Shown one piece after another: positions 25,918-35,101 of a DNA stretch of 64,000 nt (position 1 is the first letter of the stretch; every line of letters starts with the position of its first letter). Both the position numbers and the translations under genes were made by a program. The notes beneath the pieces are model-generated. The model was not told where the DNA came from. It saw only the letters and a list, made by a program, of their open reading frames with translations, and made no database searches. Location of the stretch: contig JBLNCN010000005.1 of the NCBI GenBank assembly GCA_050260675.1, positions 248,001-312,000 on the forward strand, given 5' to 3'. Source of the stretch: JBBDIP01 sp050260675 (GTDB lineage: Bacteria; Bacillota; Sulfobacillia; Fermentithermobacillales; Fermentithermobacillaceae).

Positions 25918-26878
25918 ACGTTCTTACCACCTTCAGGCAGAAGTGAGGGCACGCCCTGGCGCAGTACCCGCAGAGCATGCACTTGCCGGCATCTACCGAA
26001 ACCCGGTCGCCCAGGATGGATAGAGCGCCGAAAGGACACCTTTCTACGCACTTCCCGCAGGCTTCGCACCAATCCTCCACGAAGAGGCGACGGTCGGTAT
26101 CTAACCGCAGAACCGGGGCCTCGGGCGGCTTCTCGCCCGTAAGGACCCTCGACGCGCATTCTACTTCATATTCGTCGCAAAGGCCAACACAGACACTGGC
26201 CTTCCAGGGGAAGGATGCAGCATAGGCGAGAGCCCGCTCTGCCTCTCTATGAAGGTGCCCGCCGCCCAGGACCTTCATAAGGTAGACGCCTTTGCCCGCT
26301 TCCACGGCAAACCTAAGGGCTTCTTCCATATCCTCTCGGGTGCCGTTGCGAATACCTAAACCCGCCACGTTCAAGAGGGCAAAGACGATGTCCACATCAT
26401 CCCGCATCGCTGCCGCTCTCACGCAGTCCACCGAGTGTGTGGAGACTGAGATGGCCTTGAGATTCCCTTTGGCCTTCTGCGACTCGAGATACTTCAAGGC
26501 CCCTCCGTGCCCCTTCAGTGTCAGTCCGGACTCCTGCTCGTGGAGGCCGAATATGTCCAGCGTGTCTCTTCCCAGCTCTCTCCTGCACAGATCGAAGCTG
26601 TCCCGCATCTCTGCGCCCGTCACTGCATAGGAACGGGAAGCTATGACAGCACCCGGAAGCTCCGAGACGCATCTCAGATGGGGATAAGTCCCGTAGAGCT
26701 CCGCCGTATCGAAGAAGTTCACACCCTTGTGCCACGCGTACATGAGAAGCTCCCTTGAGCGGGAGAGGCTCAAATCGTGTTGAGCCGGCCCCAGAGCAAG
26801 AGAGCCGAAGCACAGTTGCGACACGGATAGGCCTGTACGGCCCAGTTCGGAGTACTTTAAGGGGATCACCGGCTTCAT
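25901..26878 (-). CDS. Aldo/keto reductase with C-terminal 4Fe-4S domain
   Basis: The N-terminal 240 residues form an AKR TIM barrel (LGRTGLSVSQLCFGSLALG; FDTAELYG with the catalytic Asp/Tyr). The C-terminus carries two ferredoxin-type clusters, CEACGKCVERCP and CMLCGYCARACP (about residues 268-308). Such proteins are common in anaerobes; the electron donor may be ferredoxin instead of NAD(P)H. The ribosome site is buried in a hairpin (26879-26906). Substrate unknown. A paralogue lies at 38274-39230. Confidence 0.87.
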   Translation of the reverse strand: MKPVIPLKYSELGRTGLSVSQLCFGSLALGPAQHDLSLSRSRELLMYAWHKGVNFFDTAELYGTYPHLRCVSELPGAVIASRSYAVTGAEMRDSFDLCRRELGRDTLDIFGLHEQESGLTLKGHGGALKYLESQKAKGNLKAISVSTHSVDCVRAAAMRDDVDIVFALLNVAGLGIRNGTREDMEEALRFAVEAGKGVYLMKVLGGGHLHREAERALAYAASFPWKASVCVGLCDEYEVECASRVLTGEKPPEAPVLRLDTDRRLFVEDWCEACGKCVERCPFGALSILGDRVSVDAGKCMLCGYCARACPHFCLKVVRTFGGNA

Positions 26879-26906
26879 CGGGTCCCTCCGACGCGGGAGG
26901 GACCCG
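26879..26906 (-). promoter_or_regulatory. Hairpin that sequesters the aldo/keto reductase ribosome site
   Basis: A perfect 11-base stem (26906-26896 with 26889-26879, 6-base loop) lies between the FBPase stop and the reductase ATG. The 3' arm contains GGAGGG, the only ribosome site, placed 5 bases before the ATG. There is no T run, so it is not a standard terminator. Confidence 0.6.
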
Positions 26907-26912
26907 TCGCAA

Positions 26913-28013
26913 TCACTCTATGGGGACGAGCCGTCCGGTCAGCTTCTTCATGACGTCCGGCAAGGTGGTGTACTCGAGTTCGTCGAGGGCCAGACGCGCC
27001 GGCTCGAACGGGCCTAGGGAGCGCATGTAGTCAGCGATCTCGTTCGCCTTAACCCTCGCCCTGTCGTAGGAGGGATCGGCGAAGAAGTCCTGCGGACCCA
27101 CCAGCATGCCTTCGCAGAGCTGGAACCCGAGCCCGATGACTCTGGGCGGGCCGTCGAACCTCGTCGGATTGGACTGCATCATGCCGCAGGGCATGAGGGG
27201 TCCGTGATGGGAGCCGCGCATCCATCCGGCCACAAGGTGCGGGTGCGAGAAGGGCTCCAGGGCCTCTCCTACCGCCGGCATACCGCTCTGGCACCGGACT
27301 ATGCAGACCGGGTCATCCTTGCCGACGTAGCGTCCTGCCATAAGGTTCAATCGCTGCGTCGACGAGACCGCTCCGATCTCACCATTCAGGGTTCGGGAGT
27401 ACACGGCCTTGATCGCATACCTTCCCGGGGCTCCGATGAAGACGAGCAAGTCGTAGATCTCCTCGGGGCAGTGGAATACGACCTTCTTGTGCTCGTATAG
27501 GTCGTGGACCTCGAAGTCAAAGCCTTTGTGCATCTTGGGGTCGATGACGAGGCCCGCCGTGTTGAACGGGTCGGCAAACATCTTGTAGAGCGGATAGTTC
27601 CAGGCGCCGGGCTCAGTCTTATCCGCCATGAATGTTATGATCGGCTCGGACTGCCTCTCTTCGAACTCCATCTCGGCGCACCCCGGGCCCATACCCTTGA
27701 TGTTGCCGGAGAAGGCATCGGCCAAGAGATCCTGCCCCGCTCCGTAGAGCTTCAGCTTCTTGGCGACGGCAGTCGCGACCAAGAAAGCATCCCACGCCAG
27801 CTTGTGGACTTTTTCGCAGTCCACGCCGTGGCGGTGGGTCATGACAAGTTCTATGTCGTCCCCGACGTGGGTCACATAGAAGTCGGTCAGGAGACCTTTC
27901 CCCTTGTCCGACAGGTAGCCGCGGGCTTCGTTGAGAAGGTCGGGATGAACGCTGGAATGCCCGACGAACCCTCCCACGTCAGCCTTTATCACGGAAAGCG
28001 TAACCTTTGACAA
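26913..28013 (-). CDS. Fructose-1,6-bisphosphate aldolase/phosphatase (type V FBPase)
   Basis: Bifunctional gluconeogenic enzyme known from archaea and early-branching thermophilic bacteria. It condenses triose phosphates and dephosphorylates fructose-1,6-bisphosphate. The N-terminus VTLSVIKADVGGFVGHSSVHP is the family hallmark, carrying metal-binding Asp and His. GDDIELVMTHRHG and GMGPGCAEMEFEER follow. I preferred TTG 28013, which gives the family N-terminus and has GGGGG 7 bases upstream, over TTG 28019. Confidence 0.93.
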   Translation of the reverse strand: MSKVTLSVIKADVGGFVGHSSVHPDLLNEARGYLSDKGKGLLTDFYVTHVGDDIELVMTHRHGVDCEKVHKLAWDAFLVATAVAKKLKLYGAGQDLLADAFSGNIKGMGPGCAEMEFEERQSEPIITFMADKTEPGAWNYPLYKMFADPFNTAGLVIDPKMHKGFDFEVHDLYEHKKVVFHCPEEIYDLLVFIGAPGRYAIKAVYSRTLNGEIGAVSSTQRLNLMAGRYVGKDDPVCIVRCQSGMPAVGEALEPFSHPHLVAGWMRGSHHGPLMPCGMMQSNPTRFDGPPRVIGLGFQLCEGMLVGPQDFFADPSYDRARVKANEIADYMRSLGPFEPARLALDELEYTTLPDVMKKLTGRLVPIE

Positions 28014-28118
28014 GACCAAACCCCCTAGGGAATGATGGAAACCGCGTGAAGGATTCTCTATTGGCCTAGCGGTCTCCTGCCGGGTAGGCGCCTAAACAGG
28101 TAGGAACCCAAAGCTGCC

Positions 28119-28814
28119 CTACGCGAACGGTGTTGGAACACGCCTCCTACGCCAGAGAACCGATATCACCATACCGGCGACGAATCCCCCGATATGCGCC
28201 CACCAAGCCACGCCGCCTTGCGCCTGGGCTCCAAGCGATGCGACGCCGGAAAACAGGTTGGTGATGAACCACAGGAATAGGAAGACGATAGACGGCACTT
28301 CCACCATAGGCAGAAAGAAGCCGATGGGGATGAGCGCGAGTATGCGGGACCTGGGGAAGTTCACGAAGTAGGCGCCGAGGACCCCGGCGATGGCTCCGCT
28401 GGCCCCCACAGTCGGCACTGCCGAAGTCGGGTCCGCCAGAATATGGGCGGCTGACGCAGTAATCCCGACTATGAAATAGAAGGCCAGGTAGCGGCCGTGA
28501 CCCATGAGGTCTTCCACGTTGTCTCCAAAAATCCACAGGTAGAGCATGTTTCCGAGTGCGTGAACCCACCCGACGTGGATGAACAGGGACGTCACGAGCC
28601 CAAGGAGGCCGGACGTGCGCGCGAGGTCCGCTGCGGAAAATGCCGACGGATTCGTGATAACCGCCGGGATAACGCCGTATTTCAGAGTGAACGCCGTCAG
28701 CGCCGGCTCCGTAAGGGAAAGCTCATAGGCGAATATCGATAGGTTGATGAAGATCAGGATCCAGTTGAGAAACGGCCTGGTCCGCGATCTCTGCGTATCC
28801 TTGATTGGTATCAT
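28119..28814 (-). CDS. Rhomboid-family intramembrane serine protease
   Basis: Six or so membrane helices with the catalytic dyad Ser139 (GASGA, residues 137-141) and His207 (WAHIGGFVAG). HALGNM in the second helix supplies the conserved HxxxN. Length 231 is a minimal bacterial rhomboid without extra domains. It lies between ireB and the FBPase gene. Substrate unknown. Confidence 0.9.
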   Translation of the reverse strand: MIPIKDTQRSRTRPFLNWILIFINLSIFAYELSLTEPALTAFTLKYGVIPAVITNPSAFSAADLARTSGLLGLVTSLFIHVGWVHALGNMLYLWIFGDNVEDLMGHGRYLAFYFIVGITASAAHILADPTSAVPTVGASGAIAGVLGAYFVNFPRSRILALIPIGFFLPMVEVPSIVFLFLWFITNLFSGVASLGAQAQGGVAWWAHIGGFVAGMVISVLWRRRRVPTPFA

Positions 28815-29049
28815 TGGCCCACCGTCCCGCTCATTTGTCGCACCTTAACATGCGACGCGCCACCTGAAACGATTCTAGAGGCATGCCGCCCCCAAGTCCA
28901 GGAGCAATGAAGCGCTCGGTCAGTACAGGTGCAAGAAGCGTCCACAGGGGCGTGGTCGTCGGGTCGGAGCAAGAACTCGGGAGCCAACCATCTCCAGCCC
29001 CATAAGGGCGGCTCCGGAGAGGAAGGCCACCGCGTCGATCAGAGCCGCA

Positions 29050-29313
29050 CTACGCTCCCTGGTGAGCTCTCACGTAGGACTTGATGAGTTCCTCCAGGAT
29101 TTCGTCGCGCTCGACCTTTCTGACGAGGCTGCGAGCGTTGTTGTGGCTGGTGATGTAGGTGGGATCGCCTGACAGCAGGTAGCCGGCGATCTGGCTCACC
29201 GGATTATGCCCCTTCTCCTTCAAGGCCATATAGACCCTAAGGATGATGTCCCGCGTTTCATCGTCTTTGTCGGGTTTCACCTTGAAAAAACGGGTTTCTT
29301 CAAACTCAGCCAT
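29050..29313 (-). CDS. ireB: IreB-family regulatory phosphoprotein (UPF0297/YrzL)
   Basis: An 87-residue protein matching UPF0297: ETRFFKVKPDKDDETRDII, with the phosphorylatable Thr near residue 7, then HNPVSQIAGYLLSGDPTYI and the C-terminal ARSLVRKVERDEIL. In Enterococcus IreB is a substrate of the IreK Ser/Thr kinase and influences cephalosporin resistance. As in other Bacillota it follows alaS; here the usual next gene ruvX is separated from it by rhomboid, FBPase and reductase genes. Confidence 0.93.
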   Translation of the reverse strand: MAEFEETRFFKVKPDKDDETRDIILRVYMALKEKGHNPVSQIAGYLLSGDPTYITSHNNARSLVRKVERDEILEELIKSYVRAHQGA

Positions 29314-29369
29314 GCCAAGGATCCCCCCATTGGGTGCCTAGATTCGCCGCCCGAGCGGAAACTCCTACA

Positions 29370-32054
29370 TTACGGACCGTACACTTTTGCGATCTGCGCT
29401 GCTGCCTCTTCTGCTCCCGCCTTGAGCGCGGCGTCCAGATGCTCCGGATGCTTACCCCCCGCCTGAGCCAAATGGGGTTTCCCGCCGCCGGATCCTCCGA
29501 CGATTGAGGCTGCCTTGCGCACTATCGCCACGGCGTCGACGCCTGCCTTAGCGGCTTCGTCCTGAACCATGACTACCAGGGCGCAACGCCCGTTCATAAC
29601 CGTCCCGAGGACCGACACCGAAACGCCGCGGTCGCGGAGCCTGTCACCCAGTCCAAGCAGGTCATCCATCTCCATATTATCCTGACGTGACGCCACTACC
29701 TTGCGGTTCCCGGTCGAAGGCACTTCCACGGCATTTGAAAGCAACCGGATGCTGGTCTCTTCAAGCTGGCCACGCTTCTTGGCCTCGGCCTCTTTGTGAA
29801 GGCCCTCGATGGTCTCCAAGAGGCCCTCTACCCTAGCCGGGACCTCTTCCGGACCCACCCCGAGAACCCCCGCTGCCTTGGCCAGAGTAGCAGCAACGCT
29901 GCGGGCCCTTTCGAGGGCAGCCATCCCTGCCACGGCTTCGATTCTCCGGACCCCGGCAGCAACCGCCGTCTCGCCTGTGATCTGGATCTGACCGATCTCG
30001 CCTGTCCGGCGCACGTGGGTCCCACCGCACAGTTCCTTGGAGATCTCGCAGACATCGACCATCCTCACTGTCTCACCGTACTTCTCGCCGAAGAGAGCGA
30101 TCGCACCAGCCTTGCGGGCCTCGTCGTAGGGCATCTCCGCCCATGTAACAGGCCGGTCTTGCTGTACCATGCGGTTGCAGGCGTCCTCAACCTGCCGCAG
30201 TTCCGAAGGAGAAAGCGCCTGGAAGTGGCTGAAGTCGAACCTCAGCCTTGAAGGCTGGACCAGAGAGCCTGACTGCTGGGCATGCTCGCCGAGTACAGAC
30301 CGCAGGGCCCGGTGTAGGAGATGGGTGGCCGTGTGGTGCTGCTCCAATCCAAGCCGCCTATCTGCATCTACCGTAGCGGTGATCGTCTGCCCCACCATGA
30401 TTCCCACAGCCTTCGCTTTGACCCGGTGGAAGACTACTCCGCTCGGGCTCTTCGTCACGTCCAGAACGTCAGCGACTTCTTTCTGCGCCAGCGAGAGAGT
30501 GCCTGTGTCATGCTCCTGGCCGCCGCTGGTGGCGTAGAAGGGGGTCTTGTCAAAGATCAGCACTGCCTCGTCCCCGGCTTCCAGCTCTGTTGAGCGAGCC
30601 TCATCCTTGATCAGGCCGAGAACCGTGCTGACTGACGAAAGCTCGTTGTAGCCCGAAAACCTCGTAGCCGGGAGATCGGACACCAAGGCTTGCAGCGCCG
30701 CAAGAGACGCCGACGCGCCTTTCTTCGCGGCGCGGCTGCGCTCCCGCTGTTCCGCCATGGCCGCATCGAACCCGGCTTCGTCGACAGTGAGCCCTTCTTC
30801 CCTCGCCATGTCCTTGGAGAGGTCCACAGGGAATCCGAAGGTGTCGTAGAGCAGGAAGGCTTCTTTGCCAGGGATCACCTTGCTGCCCCTAGCTTTGGTG
30901 GCCGCTATGAGGTCGGCCGCCCTCTTCTCGCCTTCAGCAAGCGTCCGCAGGAAACGCACTTCATCCTGTGTGAGCAGCGCCTCGATTAACTCGCGCTTCT
31001 CTTCAATCTCCGGGTAAGCGTCCCGCATCACGCTGGCCACTACCGGCACCAGTTCCGCCATGAAGGGTCTTTCGATGCCCAGCACCCTGCCGAACCTTAC
31101 CGCCCTTCGCAGGATCCGGCGCATCACGTAGCCGCGGCCCTCGTTGGAAGGCTGCACTCCGTCACCCGCAAGGAATACGCAGGCCCTGATGTGATCGGCT
31201 ATCACCCTGTAGGGGAACACCGGAGCGCCCTCCCCGGCCTTCTTCCCCGCGATTTCCTCGATGCGCTGGATGATGGGCACAAATAGGTCAGTGCCGTAGT
31301 TGGTATCGGCGCCCTGTAGAAGGGATGAGATCCTCTCAAGGCCCATGCCTGTGTCGATATTGGGCTTGGCCAGAGGAGTAAGCGTGCCATCGGCGCTGCG
31401 ATCATACTGGGTGAAGACAAGGTTCCAGATCTCCAGCCAGCGGTCGCAGTCGCATTCGCCTATCCTGCAGTTGGGGCCGCAGGCGTGACTCTCGCCACGG
31501 TCGACCACGATCTCCGAACACGGCCCGCAAGGGCCGGTGTCGCCCATAGCCCAGAAATTGTCGTGCTCGCCGAGGCGGACGATCCTGGACTCAGGCATGC
31601 CGGCAATCTTCTTCCACAGCTCCACAGCCTGGTCGTCTTCCTTGTAGACCGTTACCCACAGCCTATCCTTGGGCAGGCCCACCACGCCGGTAAGAAACTC
31701 CCAGGCGTAGGCTATGGCTTCTTCTTTGAAGTAGTCGCCGAACGAGAAGTTGCCTAGCATCTCGAAAAACGTATGGTGCCGGGCCGTGAACCCGACGTTG
31801 TCCAGGTCATTGTGCTTTCCGCCTGCCCGGACGCACTTCTGGGACGTCGCCGCCCGGGTGTAGGACCTCTTCTCGATCCCCAGGTAGACGTCCTTAAACT
31901 GCACCATTCCGGCGTTTGTAAAGAGAAGAGTCGGATCTCCGTGGGGAACAAGCGACGAACTCGGGACCACCGTGTGGCCCCGCTCTTCGAAGAACTTCAA
32001 GAAGGCGCTCCTTATTTCGGATGCGCTCATGTACTTTCCGAGTCTTTCTCCCAC
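29370..32054 (-). CDS. alaS: Alanyl-tRNA synthetase
   Basis: Class II synthetase of full length (894 residues). It has the catalytic core (FLKFFEERGHTVVPSSSL), the editing domain with HHTATHLLH and CGGTHVRRTGEIG zinc-binding motifs, and a C-terminal C-Ala domain with GGSGGGKPHLAQAGG. The GTG start overlaps the proS stop region, with the GGAGGAG ribosome site inside proS. ATG at 32030 is an alternative. No T-box is seen for the proS-alaS pair. Confidence 0.96.
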   Translation of the reverse strand: MGERLGKYMSASEIRSAFLKFFEERGHTVVPSSSLVPHGDPTLLFTNAGMVQFKDVYLGIEKRSYTRAATSQKCVRAGGKHNDLDNVGFTARHHTFFEMLGNFSFGDYFKEEAIAYAWEFLTGVVGLPKDRLWVTVYKEDDQAVELWKKIAGMPESRIVRLGEHDNFWAMGDTGPCGPCSEIVVDRGESHACGPNCRIGECDCDRWLEIWNLVFTQYDRSADGTLTPLAKPNIDTGMGLERISSLLQGADTNYGTDLFVPIIQRIEEIAGKKAGEGAPVFPYRVIADHIRACVFLAGDGVQPSNEGRGYVMRRILRRAVRFGRVLGIERPFMAELVPVVASVMRDAYPEIEEKRELIEALLTQDEVRFLRTLAEGEKRAADLIAATKARGSKVIPGKEAFLLYDTFGFPVDLSKDMAREEGLTVDEAGFDAAMAEQRERSRAAKKGASASLAALQALVSDLPATRFSGYNELSSVSTVLGLIKDEARSTELEAGDEAVLIFDKTPFYATSGGQEHDTGTLSLAQKEVADVLDVTKSPSGVVFHRVKAKAVGIMVGQTITATVDADRRLGLEQHHTATHLLHRALRSVLGEHAQQSGSLVQPSRLRFDFSHFQALSPSELRQVEDACNRMVQQDRPVTWAEMPYDEARKAGAIALFGEKYGETVRMVDVCEISKELCGGTHVRRTGEIGQIQITGETAVAAGVRRIEAVAGMAALERARSVAATLAKAAGVLGVGPEEVPARVEGLLETIEGLHKEAEAKKRGQLEETSIRLLSNAVEVPSTGNRKVVASRQDNMEMDDLLGLGDRLRDRGVSVSVLGTVMNGRCALVVMVQDEAAKAGVDAVAIVRKAASIVGGSGGGKPHLAQAGGKHPEHLDAALKAGAEEAAAQIAKVYGP

Positions 32055-32057
32055 TTC

Positions 32058-33797
32058 TTACTCCTCCTTGGGCTGCAGTCTCTCGATCTCGCTCGCTACA
32101 ATGCCCGCCACAAGGGCGGGCGTCGCAGCAAGGGCAACGACCTTGCCGGACTGCTCCCTGCGGAGCTTCAGCTCGCATCCTCCCTCTTTGAGGCTCCTCG
32201 CGGAGACCGTGATGCGTATAGGCATGCCCATTAGGTCAGCATCGTTAAACTTGACCCCGGCCGACTCGTCCCGGTCATCGTACAGCACTTCGGTGCCCTG
32301 CCTCTGGAGGTCTTCATACAGGGCGTCGGCGGCTTCCTTTACCTCCGGTGAACTGCCGAGCGCCACAATGTGGACGTGATACGGCGCCACGGTCATCGGC
32401 CATATGATGCCCCGCTCGTCGTGGTTGGCTTCGACGACGCAGGCCAAGAGCCTCCCCACGCCCATGCCGTAGCAGCCCATGACTATGGGATGCTCCTGAC
32501 CGGATTCGTCCTGGTAGTTCGCACCCATTGCAGCCGAATACCTGGTGCCCAGTTTGAAAGTGTTCCCGACCTCGATCCCTCTGGCTACGCTAAGGGGTTT
32601 CCCGCAGACAGGGCACGGGTCTCCATCCCTGGCGGCCGCGATGTCGGCTCGAGTCTCGGCTTTGTAGTCCCGGCCCGGGACCACGTTCTTGAGATGGAAC
32701 CCTTCTTCGTTTGCTCCTGCCACGTAAGCGCGGCCGTCGACGAGGCTGTCGTCGGTTATCACCGTGATTCCAGTAAGGCCCGCCGGGGACATGTAACCTT
32801 TGACAAGTCCCAGCTTCTTAAGGTCCTCCGGGTTGGCCAGCAGGGCCTCTTCCACCTGAAGGAGGTTAGCCAGTTTCCTTTCATTGACATCCAGATCTCC
32901 CCGGATCACCACCACCACCGGGCGGTCGCCGGCATAGTACACCATGGTCTTGATGCTGTCCTTAGGATCGGCGCCCAGGAACTCACATACGGATGCGATG
33001 GTGTCTTTCCCCGGCGTCGCGACCTTCTCCATGGCCGGGGCCGCTCCCTGGGGGGTCTTCTCCTCTTCGCTTTGGAACTTGCGCAACGTGGCGACCTCGC
33101 GATTGGCCGCGTAGCCGCAGTCCCTGCAGAGTATCAGAGTGTCCTCTCCGACGTCAGTTACATAGGTAAACTCGTGTGCCTGGCTCCCGCCCATCATGCC
33201 CACGTCGCTAAGCACCTGGACCACAGGCACGCCGCACGTCTGGCATATGCGCCGGTAAGCCCTGCACTGAGAGGGATAGTACCTGTCGAGGTCCTCGTTG
33301 TCGCGATGGAAGCTATAGGCGTCTTTCATCGTGAACTCGCGGACCCGGACCAGCCCGCCTCGTGACCTGGGCTCGTCCCGGAACTTGGTCTGGATATGGT
33401 AAAGGACGAAGGGCAGCTGTTTGTAGGAGTCTACGTGCCGGCGGATCAAATCGGTCACGCTCTCCTCGTGGGTCATGGCAAGCACCATGTCCCTGCCGGA
33501 GCGGTCCTTGAACCTGGCCAGCTCAGGGCCGATCTTCTGCCAGCGGCCCGACTCCTGCCACAGCTCGGCGGGCTGGGTGACGGGCATGTTGATCTCCTGG
33601 CCGTCCACCGCGTCCATTTCCCGCCTCATTATGTCCATGATCTTCTTGTACGCGCGATAACCCAACGGCAAGTAGTCGTATATGCCGGCAGCCACTTTGG
33701 CTATCATGGCGGAACGAAGCAACAGCTCGTGCGAAGGCATCTCCGCCTCGGCCGGTTTCTCCCGAAGGTTCTTGCCGAATCTTCCTGTCATGCGCAT
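32058..33797 (-). CDS. proS: Prolyl-tRNA synthetase (bacterial type)
   Basis: Class II synthetase with the bacterial INS editing domain between motifs 2 and 3 (residues about 220-400) and a C-terminal anticodon-binding domain. Motif 2 is TKFRDEPRSRGGLVRVREF and motif 3 is CYGMGVGRLLACVVE. The ATG at 33797 has TGGAGG 8 bases upstream and is preferred to the longer frame from 33824. Directly upstream of alaS. Confidence 0.95.
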   Translation of the reverse strand: MRMTGRFGKNLREKPAEAEMPSHELLLRSAMIAKVAAGIYDYLPLGYRAYKKIMDIMRREMDAVDGQEINMPVTQPAELWQESGRWQKIGPELARFKDRSGRDMVLAMTHEESVTDLIRRHVDSYKQLPFVLYHIQTKFRDEPRSRGGLVRVREFTMKDAYSFHRDNEDLDRYYPSQCRAYRRICQTCGVPVVQVLSDVGMMGGSQAHEFTYVTDVGEDTLILCRDCGYAANREVATLRKFQSEEEKTPQGAAPAMEKVATPGKDTIASVCEFLGADPKDSIKTMVYYAGDRPVVVVIRGDLDVNERKLANLLQVEEALLANPEDLKKLGLVKGYMSPAGLTGITVITDDSLVDGRAYVAGANEEGFHLKNVVPGRDYKAETRADIAAARDGDPCPVCGKPLSVARGIEVGNTFKLGTRYSAAMGANYQDESGQEHPIVMGCYGMGVGRLLACVVEANHDERGIIWPMTVAPYHVHIVALGSSPEVKEAADALYEDLQRQGTEVLYDDRDESAGVKFNDADLMGMPIRITVSARSLKEGGCELKLRREQSGKVVALAATPALVAGIVASEIERLQPKEE

Positions 33798-33886
33798 GGG
33801 GTAAAGCCTCCACTCACGGGGCATAAAGGGATTTCAAGGTTACGAACGATTATATCTGCAGCGCGGAGAGGGGTCAACGAAGGGAA

Positions 33887-35080
33887 CTAGGCCGCCGTCC
33901 CGACCTTGGCCTCCATCTCCTTCTTGTTCAGCCCCCTGCTGTACAGCAGCGAGGCCAATGCGACCACCGCTCCAGACAAGAACACAGCCGGTCCCCCCAG
34001 AGCCTTCCACAGGAGACCGCCGAGCGCAGGGACGCTCACCCCGGTGATGTGGTTCACGGTCTGTCCCATGGCGTAGGCAGACGAGAGGACTTCCTTTGGA
34101 GCGATCTTGCCCAGGTGGGTCGTGATCGCGACGTCGAATCCTATGAGGCCGTTGTCCAGAATGTAGATGATGTACAGCGGAATAGCCGAGCCGACGACAG
34201 CGTACCCAACGAAAAGGCCGATCACCAGCGCGTAGTTGACGATAAGGCTGTTCTGCTCACCCCAAGAGTCAACCACCTTCCCGATCAAAGGACGGGTCAG
34301 GATAGCCACCACGCTGGAGATGGCCGAGAGCAGCACCATCATTCCGACCGGCGTTCCGAAAGATTCCACCAACAGGTAGCCCGCAAAAGTCGTAGTGATC
34401 TGCCGCCGGGAGCCGCCCAGCAACGTGAGGATGTAATAAGACATGAAGCGGGGATCGTAGTTCATCTTGCGGCCGCCGGAGCCCGTCCCGGGCATCGGCC
34501 TGGTAAGCACCAAAACCCCACCGATCACCGCAAATATCGTGGCTAAAAGGTGCATGACACCGTAGTTGGTTCCCTGAGCCTTCGAGACTGCCATGACCAC
34601 GAGGAATGATATAAGGGACGCGGCATTGGCACCGCTGTTCATCTGTCCCATCCTCGTGGCACGCTCTTCCGGCAAAGCCGTCTTCATCACGATGGACGAC
34701 TGCGCCGGATAGAACAGGTGAAACCCTGTCGATAGCACCAGAGTGGCGACCACCAGCATAGGGAAGTTGAACACGGTCGTGTGCAGGAACAGGCCGGCTG
34801 CAGTAACGAGCAGGCAGAGCCCGGCCCAGACATTCTCCTTGAAGAAGCCCTGAACCACAGCCAGCGGGGCGGTCAGAAGGCCGGGGATCTCCCTGATGCT
34901 CTGCACCAACCCGAGCTGGTCGGGCTGAATGTGCAGAGTCTCGACCACGAAATTGTTGAAGATTCCTCGCTGCAGTCCTAGTCCGAACTCCAGCCCCATA
35001 GTCGCGTTCAGAACGGACCTGAAGGTAGCCTTTCTTTCTGCGGCGGTTAGTGCATGCGTTGCTTCCTGTGTGGCTCCCAC
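33887..35080 (-). CDS. MFS transporter
   Basis: A 397-residue, 12-helix major facilitator. The loop after helix 2 is a diverged motif A (REIPGLLTAPLAVVQGFF), so a specific substrate class cannot be read. GTG start with AAGGAG about 10 bases upstream. It follows the small coiled-coil membrane protein gene by 21 bases, and a second MFS gene lies beyond; the three may work together. Substrate unknown. Confidence 0.82.
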   Translation of the reverse strand: MGATQEATHALTAAERKATFRSVLNATMGLEFGLGLQRGIFNNFVVETLHIQPDQLGLVQSIREIPGLLTAPLAVVQGFFKENVWAGLCLLVTAAGLFLHTTVFNFPMLVVATLVLSTGFHLFYPAQSSIVMKTALPEERATRMGQMNSGANAASLISFLVVMAVSKAQGTNYGVMHLLATIFAVIGGVLVLTRPMPGTGSGGRKMNYDPRFMSYYILTLLGGSRRQITTTFAGYLLVESFGTPVGMMVLLSAISSVVAILTRPLIGKVVDSWGEQNSLIVNYALVIGLFVGYAVVGSAIPLYIIYILDNGLIGFDVAITTHLGKIAPKEVLSSAYAMGQTVNHITGVSVPALGGLLWKALGGPAVFLSGAVVALASLLYSRGLNKKEMEAKVGTAA

Positions 35081-35101
35081 GTACTCAGTCTCCTTGGTTG
35101 C

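Noticed and set aside
32370..33365. 331-codon plus-strand frame opposite proS
   Set aside because: Antisense to well-conserved proS; His/Val-rich shadow composition and no ribosome site.
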